10,323 bases of DNA from Pleurotus ostreatus/Saccharomyces cerevisiae fusant (lineage: Eukaryota; Opisthokonta). The notes beneath the pieces are model-generated. The model was not told the DNA's origin. It worked only from the letters and a program-made list of their open reading frames with translations, and ran no database searches. The DNA is taken from contig JAMQCK010001259.1 of the NCBI GenBank assembly GCA_024196135.1, positions 1 to 10,323 of the forward strand. The letters run 5' to 3'. This document shows, piece after piece, positions 1-7,393 of this stretch. A program made the position numbers and the translations under genes. The stretch's first letter is position 1. Every line of letters starts with the position of its first letter.

Positions 1-2
1 TC

Positions 3-89
3 ATGATGTCATGTGCAATCAACGGCTTCATCCCAACTTGCTCTGATCAACTGCACTCACTGCATCAGCACCCCCAGCTTCATCAGTAG
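3..89 (+). other. Possible upstream ORFs in the 5' leader of the UCS gene
   Basis: An ATG-ATG pair opens a 28-codon reading frame at 3-89 that stops 16 bases before the likely start codon of the UCS chaperone gene. A second 11-codon frame (11-46, stop TGA) overlaps it. Neither encodes anything recognisable. If the mRNA leader reaches this far they could lower translation of the main ORF, but the transcript start is unknown and the window begins here, so this stretch could also belong to something upstream. Confidence 0.25.
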
Positions 90-105
90 CACTTCGGGAG
101 ATAGT

Positions 106-2154
106 ATGGAAAAGGCACTGGACGCAGTTCTCAAGAAGGTGGCCTCCGATACGTCTCTCCTCCCGGACGAGATTAACACCATCGTCCTCTCCTTCGCGTC
201 GAGTCAACCTCCCGAAACGCGATCTCGTGGTTACCTTGCACTCTCCGCGTACTGCCAGGCAATCCGAAAACAACAAAAAGTCACCGGCAAACAACCAGAT
301 CCCGCAACAAACACCCTCGCCGATACCTTCACTCCCGAAGTTAGATCTCGGCTGCAGGAGACGGATCCATCTCCTGTGCTCAACGCGCTCAACTTCCTCA
401 CCGCTTTCTTCGCCGTCGATGCCGCTGCAGCTGCCACTATCTTCCTAAAAGATGGCATTCTGGAGCTGACTATGGACGCCGTAGATGTGAATTCCTCTTC
501 GGAGACGGCCATCGCGGTCGCGCATCTGCTGGCGCAAGCAGCTGGGGACAAGCAATGCCGCGCGCAGATGGCGGGCCCGTGCCTCGAATGGCTGGAGAGC
601 CAGTTCCGACTCAGTCAAGACTCGGGTCTGAAGGCTGCAACGGCCGTTGCGCTGATCAAGCTCGCGAAGGGCGGCGCAGCGGATGCGGCGGACGCTCCTG
701 GGGCTGGGCTCAATGCGGGTGCGGAGCCCGAGCTCGTCGACGAGGAAGCGCTTGCAGCGGCGATGAGTAGCATGATGCTGAAAGATGGGGACAAGTCGAC
801 GGCGCTCGCGGACGAGGTCGAGGTCTTAGCCTATCTCAGCTCGAACCCAGCCGTCAAGGATATGCTCTCGCGCGACGAGAAGTTTCTGAAGAAGCTGTTC
901 GCTCTTGTGCCCCAACGCAAGAAGCTACGCACACCCGAGGCCGATACGACGATCATCTTCGGTGTCGTGGCCATCGTCGGACAGCTGTCCGCGTACAAGC
1001 CGCGACTTACGGAGGAGCAGGCGCAGATGGAAAAGTTGCGGAAGATAGCACAGGAGAAACAGGGGAAGAAGCGGGACGACAATGCCTCGCTAGAGGAGGA
1101 CCCCGAAGTCAAGGCGCGCGTGCGCCGACTCGTCGCCGCGGGCGTGCTGGACGTGTTTCCAGCGGCCCTTGCACTTTCGAGTACTCGGGGGATGCAAGTG
1201 AACATCTCACGCGCGCTCCTTTGCATCATCGAGGACGCAGAGAATCGGGGAAAGGTGCTGCAGAGCGGGGGCGGGAAGGTGCTCATGACCATCATCAAGC
1301 ACGCGCTGAGTACCGAGGACGGAAAGGCACGCAAAGTCACAGAAATCGACCCGGTCGATCTGGATGCGATACAAGCGCTCGCGAAGCTTGCCATAACCGC
1401 GTCGCCGGTGCAGGTTTTCGGTCCCAACGAGGGTACAATGGCCGACGCGATTCGCCCTCTGTCTGCACTCCTCCAGCATGATAGCGCAAACCTTCTTCAA
1501 CGCTTCGAGGCACTCATGGCTCTCACGAATCTTGCATCGCAGAGTCCTGACATTGCGACTCGCGTGGCGAATTCGGACGGCCTGCTGAACAAGTTGGAGA
1601 TGTTGCTCTTGCAGGATCATGTTCTTGTCAGGCGCGCCGCTGTAGAGCTGCTATGCAACCTCATCGCTGGCTCAGATGCGGTATACGAGCGCTATCAGAC
1701 AAAATCGAGACTGCATGTCCTGTTGGCGTTGTCGGACGTGGAGGATCTCGCTACGCGACTTGCGTCTGCGGGTGCGCTTGCGACGCTGACTGCCTCGCAG
1801 GGTGCATGTGTCGCTCTTGCACAACTGCAGCAGGAGAAGCATAACGTTGCGAGAATATTGGCACGACTTATCGACCCATCGTCCTTGGAGCCCTCCGTTG
1901 TCGATGATTCGGAAAGTCCTGCGCCAGAGGAGACGGACCCTGGCTTGGTACACAGAGGAGTAGTGATTGTTCGGAACTTGCTAGTGCATGCGGGCAGCGC
2001 TGAGCTTCGAAAGGCCATGGTTCAGCAGGTGAAGGCGGTCAACCTGCACTTGGCGCTCGTCAAGCTGTTGAAAGCGCAGAGTACGAATCCCAACCCGGCG
2101 CTTGTTAGGCCTTTGGCTGAGGCGATCAAATGTATAAACGATAACAGTACCTAG
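106..2154 (+). CDS. SHE4: UCS-domain myosin chaperone (UNC-45/Cro1/She4/Rng3 family)
   Basis: Predicted 682-residue protein with no intron. UCS proteins bind myosin motor heads and, with Hsp90, help them fold or stay active in the cytosol. The whole protein looks like helical ARM-type repeats. Roughly residues 1-300 match the UNC-45 central region; a charged, lysine/glutamate-rich linker follows near 305-345; the UCS domain fills the rest. Diagnostic segments are FEALMALTNLAS (from 467) and VRRAAVELLCNL (508-519). There is no N-terminal TPR domain, as expected for fungal members and unlike animal UNC-45. I start at the ATG at 106 (A at -3, G at +4); the frame is open upstream to position 13 but has no ATG there. 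It ends TAG at 2152-2154. The next gene, on the same strand, is a class I myosin, a likely client. The family call is firm; the symbol is by homology, and She4/Cro1/Rng3 names vary between fungi. Confidence 0.9.
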   Translation: MEKALDAVLKKVASDTSLLPDEINTIVLSFASSQPPETRSRGYLALSAYCQAIRKQQKVTGKQPDPATNTLADTFTPEVRSRLQETDPSPVLNALNFLTAFFAVDAAAAATIFLKDGILELTMDAVDVNSSSETAIAVAHLLAQAAGDKQCRAQMAGPCLEWLESQFRLSQDSGLKAATAVALIKLAKGGAADAADAPGAGLNAGAEPELVDEEALAAAMSSMMLKDGDKSTALADEVEVLAYLSSNPAVKDMLSRDEKFLKKLFALVPQRKKLRTPEADTTIIFGVVAIVGQLSAYKPRLTEEQAQMEKLRKIAQEKQGKKRDDNASLEEDPEVKARVRRLVAAGVLDVFPAALALSSTRGMQVNISRALLCIIEDAENRGKVLQSGGGKVLMTIIKHALSTEDGKARKVTEIDPVDLDAIQALAKLAITASPVQVFGPNEGTMADAIRPLSALLQHDSANLLQRFEALMALTNLASQSPDIATRVANSDGLLNKLEMLLLQDHVLVRRAAVELLCNLIAGSDAVYERYQTKSRLHVLLALSDVEDLATRLASAGALATLTASQGACVALAQLQQEKHNVARILARLIDPSSLEPSVVDDSESPAPEETDPGLVHRGVVIVRNLLVHAGSAELRKAMVQQVKAVNLHLALVKLLKAQSTNPNPALVRPLAEAIKCINDNST

Positions 2155-2451
2155 TGGGACTGGTTTGCATACTGAGCATATCACCTTGATTCTCATGACT
2201 CCGAGATGGAAATATACATGAGATACTACCATGGCTATACGCGGTTGTCGGTCCCATGGGACCCACAACGCCGGGCCGGGAAAGCCGGATAAGGATTCGC
2301 CTCTCTTACCGCATCCGATGGTTCCTCCGACAACGACGTACAACGCGCAGGTTGACGGTGCACGACGCCTCCGCAGCTTGTCACACACCTTCACACCTTC
2401 TTTGACCCTCAAACCCCATCCCTCTTATAGATACTCGTACACGATACCATA
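2155..2451 (+). promoter_or_regulatory. Intergenic region: UCS 3' end and myosin I promoter
   Basis: These 297 bases must hold the UCS 3' UTR and the myosin promoter. I see a 26-bp imperfect palindrome at 2244-2269, a GC-rich patch just after it (about 2270-2290), and a pyrimidine-rich stretch from about 2385 to 2425 before the ATG, typical of fungal promoters. A weak TTATAGAT lies at 2425-2432, too close to the ATG to call a TATA box. No convincing gene is present. Confidence 0.5.
2244..2269. repeat. 26-bp near-perfect palindrome in the myosin promoter region
   Basis: The left arm reads GTTGT-C-GGTCCCA and the right arm TGGGACC-C-ACAAC. Twelve of thirteen base pairs match around a centre between 2256 and 2257; the only mismatch is the 2249/2264 pair. 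There is no loop, so a dimeric protein-binding site is more likely than an RNA hairpin. It lies about 180 bp upstream of the myosin start codon and 90 bp after the UCS stop codon. Confidence 0.75.
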
Positions 2452-5400
2452 ATGGTGAGCCTTAAATACGACGCAGTGGATGGTCTGCTTCATGACGATC
2501 TACGCGCAGGCGCCATCCAAAAAGGCGGGCAAGAAGGTGTCCGCTGCGCCCAAGAAGGCGCAGGGTGCTGGAAAGGTTGCAAAGGTGCGTATGCAATGCG
2601 CGTATCTCTCATCGCGCCTGACGGTCTTCCAGGCGGACTGGAAGGAAGGCTTCAAGAAGAAGCAGGTCGGCGTGTCCGACATGACCCTGCTCACGACGAT
2701 CAGCAATGAGGCTATCAACGAGAACCTGAAGAAGAGATGGACCAACGGCGAGATCTACACCTACATCGGCGCCGTGCTCATCTCCGTGAACCCCTTCCGA
2801 GGTGCGCACCCTTCATACGACCAGAGTTCGTCCCTGACGGCACACATACGAAGATCTGGGCATCTATACGGATGAGGTGCTGGACAAGTACCGTGGCAAG
2901 AACAGGCTCGAGGTTCCCCCACACGTCTTCGGAATCGCAGAGAGCGCGTACTACAACATGAATGCCTACCACGAGAACCAATGCGTCATCATCTCTGGCG
3001 AGTCCGGAGCAGGGAAGACGGAGGCTGCGAAGCGCATCATGCAGTACATCGCGGCAGTCTCAGGCGGCCAGGACAGCAGTATCCAAGAGATCAAGGACAT
3101 GGTGCTCGCGACGAACCCGCTCCTGGAGAGTTTCGGGTGTGCGAAGACACTCAGGAATAACAATTCGAGTCGCCATGTAAGCACTACATTCTTGACGCGA
3201 AGTGATTACTGACGCTTGCTATAGGGAAAGTACTTGGAGATCATGTTCAACGACCGTGGCGAGCCGATTGGCGCGCAGATCACGAACTACCTGCTAGAGA
3301 AAGGTCGAGTGGTCGGACAAGTGGACAACGAGCGTAATTTCCACATCTTCTATCAATTCACCAAAGCTGCCTCCGACGCACAACGAGGTACGTTGCACGA
3401 CGCGTTACCACACATGGCCTAAGCCCTTCGCAGAGGCGTATGGTCTGCAAGGGCCGGATGCATATGCGTATACCAGCCTGAGCAATTGTCTCGACGTTGA
3501 CAGTATCGACGACCGAGACGATTTCAATGGCACATTGGTACGATCGCACGTCATACACTCCCTCAATCATTCATATTTCCGTAGAATGCCATGCAAGTCA
3601 TCGGTCTTACGGATGAAGAGCAAGGCGAGATCTTTAAGATGCTCGCGGCAATCCTATGGATCGGCAACGTGCAATTCGTCGAAGACGACAGCGGGAACTC
3701 AGCGATCGCCGATACCAGCGTGTCGGACTTCGTGGCTTATCTGCTAGAGGTCGATCCGGCCCTCACGCAGAAAGCTCTGACGCAGAGAGTCATGGAGACG
3801 CAGCGGGGCGGTCGAAGAGGTTCCGTATACGACGTCCCATTGAACCCTGCTCAGGCAACTGCTGGACGCGATGCCTTGGCGAAAGCTATATACAACAACC
3901 TCTTCGAATGGATCGTCTCGCGCATCAACATGTCCATGAAGCCTCGCTATGCGAGTGCGCAGGTCATCGGTATTCTGGTATGTTTGTCAAGCATTTCAGA
4001 CCCCCCGTCACCGACCAATCCTGTAGGACATCTTTGGGTTCGAAATCTTCGAGGACAACTCTTTCGAACAACTATGCATCAACTATGTCAACGAGAAGCT
4101 ACAGCAGATCTTCATCGAGCTCACTCTCAAGACGGAGCAGGAGGAGTACGTCCGCGAGCAGATCAAGTGGACGCCAATCAAGTACTTCAACAATAAGATT
4201 GTCTGCGATCTCATCGAGGAGAGGCGCCCGCCAGGCATCTTCGCTGCTCTCAATGACGCCTGCGCCACTGCGCATGCTGACCCTGCCGCCGCGGACAACA
4301 GCTTCATGCAGCGCACGTCAGCTTTGTCCAACAACCCTCACTTCGAAGCGCGTGGAGCGCAGTTCCTCGTTCGTCACTACGCCGGAGACGTGATGTATAA
4401 CATCCAGGGCATGACCGACAAGAACAAGGACTCGCTCATCAAGGATCTTCTTGAACTCGTCACAAGCAGCAGTGATCAGTTCTTGCAAGGTCTCTTCCCA
4501 GACCGGCCGGATCCCAATAGCAAGAAGCGTCCGCCTACGGCTGGCGACAGGATCAAGGCCTCCGCCAACGCGCTTGTGGACAATCTCATGAAGGCTCAGC
4601 CCTCGTATATCCGCACAATTAAGCCCAACCAGAACAGGAGCGCAACGGAGTACGATGAGAAAGCCATTCTGCATCAGATCAAGTATCTGGGTCTGCAGGA
4701 GAATATACGCGTTCGTCGTGCGGGCTTCGCATATCGCAATACCTTTGAAAAGATGGTAGAGCGCTTCTACTTGCTGTCCCCCAACACGTCGTATGCTGGC
4801 GAGTACACTTGGACGGGAGACTCGAAGTCCGGCTGCGAGCAGATTCTCAAGGACACGGGCATCGCGAGGGACGAGTGGCAGATGGGTGTAACGAAGGCCT
4901 TCATCAAGAATCCCGAAACGGTAAATTCACTAGCGCTTCCAATGGGTGGCTATGCTGATGCCCTCTCAGCTCTTTGCGCTCGAGACGATGCGCGACCGCT
5001 ACTGGCACAACATGGCGGGTCGAATTCAACGTGCATTCCGGAACTACATGCGGTACAAGCATGAATGTGCTCGTCGCATTCAACGATTCTGGAAGAACAA
5101 CAAAGAGGCGCTGGCCTACGCTCAGATTCGCGATCAGGGTCACCAGCTTCTGGGTGGGCGGAAGGAACGTCGGCGTATGAGCCTTCTCAGCTATCGTCGG
5201 TTCATGGGCGACTATCTGGACGTCAACGGCAAGAGTCCCCTGGGAGAAGACCTCGCAAATGCGGCTGGAATAGGCTGTCAGTATCTTCTTTGTCGTCGCG
5301 TGATCTGCTTGCTCATGCAGCCTTTTCCAGCGGAGAGCGTTGTTTTCAGTATGCGGGTAGAGGTTCTCGTTTCGAAGCTCGGAAGGTCTAGCAAACCCAG

Positions 5401-6985
5401 TCCTCGTTTCCTGCTCTTGGTGGGTCACCTATGTGACGCCTATCATTCCATGGCTAACTCGGTCCAGACTGCGAAGGCGGTTTACATCGTGGTCAACAGC
5501 GCTAAGGAGGGCATGACATTGGATCGCAAGGTACCTCTTGTGACCATCAAGTCCGTTTCTATGACGAATCTACGCGACGATTGGATGGTGAGTAGTGCGT
5601 TCCTATCTGGAACGCCTGCTCAACAATGTATCACAGGCTTTGAACGTGAATGCTTGCGAAGAGGGCGACCCAGTGATCAGCTGCTGGTTCAAAACGGAGT
5701 TTATCACCCACCTAACGCAACTCACCTCTGGCAGCGTCTCTATCAATATCGGTCCAAGGTGCGCACCATGCGTTACAGGTCAGCTGTATTGCTCAATTTT
5801 TGTAGCATTTCCTATGCGAAGAAGAAGGAAAAGATGGCCGAGATCAAGGCAGTCAAGGACGAGACTATCCCACGAGACGACGTTTACAAGAGCCATGCCA
5901 TCCATGTCAAATCCGGCGAGCCGCCTAACAGCCAGTCATTCCCTGCCGCCAAGCGGAAGGCCGGTGTCGTACGACCGATTACACAAGGCAAGCTGCTCAA
6001 AGCGGGTGGGCCGTCGGTACGTTATCATGAATCTACTTTTTGGTTCGTGTTGACGAACCTAAGCAGAAACCTACACCCTCCTCTCGTCCCAAGCCCAAAG
6101 CTCAGCCGTTGCCCGGCAAATCTGCGGTGGCCCCTCCCCCAGCTCCGCCGGCGCCGGTCGCGAAGCAAGCACCTGCCGTCACGCCCAAGGTAGCACCTCC
6201 CTCGGGAGGTGGGTCTCGTCTTCCACCTGCTCCCCCGCGGCAAGCTGCGCCGCCTCCCCCTCCGCCGCCTCCGGCGGAGCCCGAAGTGCCGATGTACCGC
6301 GCCAAATACAACTTCGACGGGCAGGAGGGCGAGATGTCCTTGAAGAAAGATGACATGGTCGAACTTGTGGAGAAGGACGACAACGGCTGGTGGCTGGTCA
6401 AGAAGGATGGCGTTGAAGGCTGGGCGCCGCACAACTACTTGGAGCTCGCGCCTCCGTCTGCCCCTGCTGCGCCCCCGCCACCTCCCTCGAGGCCGCGGCC
6501 GACGTCCACCGCGGCTCCATCGCCCACAGCGTCAAAGATCACGCCAACCGCGGCAGCGATCAAGGCGGTGAGCGCGAACGCGCAGGCGAAGCCGGTGTCG
6601 GTGTTCCCGGGTATGGCGCCCGCGAAAGGCAGCGCTGCGCCATGGAAGAAGACGCCCGCAACTTCGAGCGAGACTTCGCCCGCGTCGTCGCGTCCGTCTA
6701 GCTCCCTTAACAAGGCGCCGCCCCCTGTAGCTGCTAAGCCGAAGCCTGCGCCCCCTCCTGTTGGCGCGAAGCCTGGTGGGGGCAAGCCTCCGGTGCCCTC
6801 AGCGCCGCGCCCGAAGCCAGGCGGAGGCGCGGCGAAGCCAGCTCCTGTGGCGAAGCCTGCAGCTCCTGGCGGGCAGATGGACCTCGCCGCAGCGGTAAGT
6901 CACCTTGCTTCTTCCTTCCTTGCATCTCACCTGACCGTCATTTCAGCTCGCGAGGCGCGCGCAGATGATGCACGGCGACGATTAA
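2452..6985 (+). CDS. MYO1: Class I myosin (fungal motor-IQ-TH1-SH3 type), 15 exons
   Basis: Single-headed actin motor of endocytic patches. Exons: 2452-2454, 2510-2584, 2633-2801, 2854-3176, 3225-3387, 3434-3537, 3585-3977, 4027-4920, 4970-5276, 5331-5419, 5468-5587, 5637-5758, 5806-6016, 6067-6894, 6947-6985; all frames join, giving 1279 residues, normal for the family. Landmarks: lysine-rich N-terminus ([10 protein letters not shown]); motor about 38-708 with P-loop GESGAGKT (131-138), switch I NNNSSRH (184-190), TEDS-site Ser359 in RRGSVYDVP, switch II DIFGFE (411-416); two IQ motifs (about 725-765, light-chain binding); TH1 lipid-binding domain (about 770-955); proline-rich TH2; SH3 (about 1067-1118, ALYDF-like AKYNF and NGWW); Pro/Ala/Lys-rich tail ending [12 protein letters not shown]. 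Exon 1 is only the ATG. The fungal C-terminal acidic Arp2/3-binding segment looks very short here. Ser359 implies PAK-kinase control, as known in other fungi. Intron 13 has a tandem AAGCAG acceptor, so one Gln is optional. Confidence 0.93.
2455..2509 (+). other. Myosin intron 1, directly after the initiator ATG
   Basis: The donor GTGAGC follows the ATG without any other coding base and the acceptor is GCGCAG. Splicing joins ATG to GCG-CCA-TCC-AAA-AAG, giving MAPSKK, the N-terminus expected for fungal class I myosins. The intron is 55 bp, not a multiple of three, so retention from the first ATG shifts frame. It contains two ATGs (2480, 2492) that are in frame with exon 2. Confidence 0.8.
6061..6066 (+). 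other. Tandem (NAGNAG) splice acceptor, myosin intron 13
   Basis: The bases AAGCAG end the intron that starts at 6017. Using the first AG (6063) adds a glutamine before KPTPSS; using the second (6066) omits it. Both keep the frame. The CAG is the better consensus and I used it in the model. Confidence 0.6.
6067..6894 (+). other. Proline-rich TH2/SH3/tail exon of myosin I
   Basis: Exon 14 encodes residues 992-1267. It begins with a proline/alanine-rich stretch containing a run of eight prolines (about 6247-6273), continues through the SH3 domain (about 6292-6447), and then a second Pro/Ala/Lys/Ser-rich region with several PxxP-like and KPxPPP motifs. The low complexity explains the long open frames on the other strand and the CCGCC-type repeats in the DNA. 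These motifs are likely ligands for verprolin/WASP-associated SH3 proteins, by analogy with other fungi. Confidence 0.85.
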
Positions 6986-7070
6986 GACCTGTACCTGTTG
7001 CCCCAATGTATACTCCGGCATACTATGTTGATAATGTTACATGCGATTAGACTTCTGCTCAGAACCAATG
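6986..7070. other. Shared 3' gap between convergent genes
   Basis: Only 85 bases separate the myosin stop codon (TAA, 6983-6985) from the stop codon of the minus-strand gene (7071-7073). Both 3' UTRs and cleavage sites must fit here or overlap the neighbouring gene. I see no clear terminator motif and no further gene. Confidence 0.7.
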
Positions 7071-7393
7071 TTACTGCATTGCTCTCTTGATGAAAGCATC
7101 CAAATGTCGTTGGGTCCTCTCCGAATCAATCATGGTCAATTCCTGCGCGCCGTCAGCTCAAGCTTGGCTTGCTGGAACGCCACGTACCGTGGATAGAAGT
7201 TTGGCCCCTTCTGCTAATTTGTCTTTCTTGCCTCGCGCAGACTTCTCGGCTGCGGAAGTTGTCGCGGACGCAGCGAAAGGCGGAGAACTATTGACCGGTG
7301 AGTTGGCGTATACGGTCTTCAGCAGCGCGCTGTGCGATGAGCGGCTGTAGACTTGGTAAGTACGAATCGGTTTGACATCAACGAATGCCTCAC
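7071..7393 (-). other. Small terminal exons of the HAUS3-like gene
   Basis: The apparent stop at 7390-7392 is inside an intron: the donor GTGAGG (7393-7388) precedes it in the transcript. Splicing to 7351 gives LQPLIAQRAAEDRIRQLT, then a GTCAAT...CCGCAG intron (7295-7250), an exon rich in Lys/Ala/Glu, a GTACGT...GCGCAG intron (7187-7143) with a good CTGAC branch site, and a final exon ending HLDAFIKRAMQ-TAA. Together they extend the coiled coil by about 64 residues. The last two exons are the better supported ones; the 42-bp intron before exon 7 is short, and a 49-bp alternative ending at 7345 exists. Confidence 0.6.

Noticed and set aside
13..105. N-terminal extension of the UCS protein from position 13
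   Set aside because: The first codon there is GTG, not ATG, in what is clearly a eukaryotic gene. The ATG at 106 has a good context and begins the part that looks like the family.
831..1427. 198-codon open frame on the minus strand
   Set aside because: It lies wholly inside the UCS coding region on the opposite strand, is Ser/Arg/Thr-rich without domain features, and reflects the G/C-biased third positions of the real gene.
2877..5064. Apparent frameshifts breaking the myosin gene into pieces, suggesting a pseudogene
   Set aside because: Each break coincides with a 46-55 bp GT-AG intron, and joining the exons restores all motor motifs in frame.
6225..6875. CCGCC/GCGCC-rich tandem-like repeats as a minisatellite
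   Set aside because: They are explained by proline- and alanine-rich coding sequence around the SH3 domain; units are irregular.
7087..7350. 87-codon plus-strand frame between the myosin and HAUS3-like genes
   Set aside because: It is antisense to the last exons of the minus-strand gene, which join cleanly with good splice sites and a coiled-coil product. The plus-strand product shows nothing recognisable.
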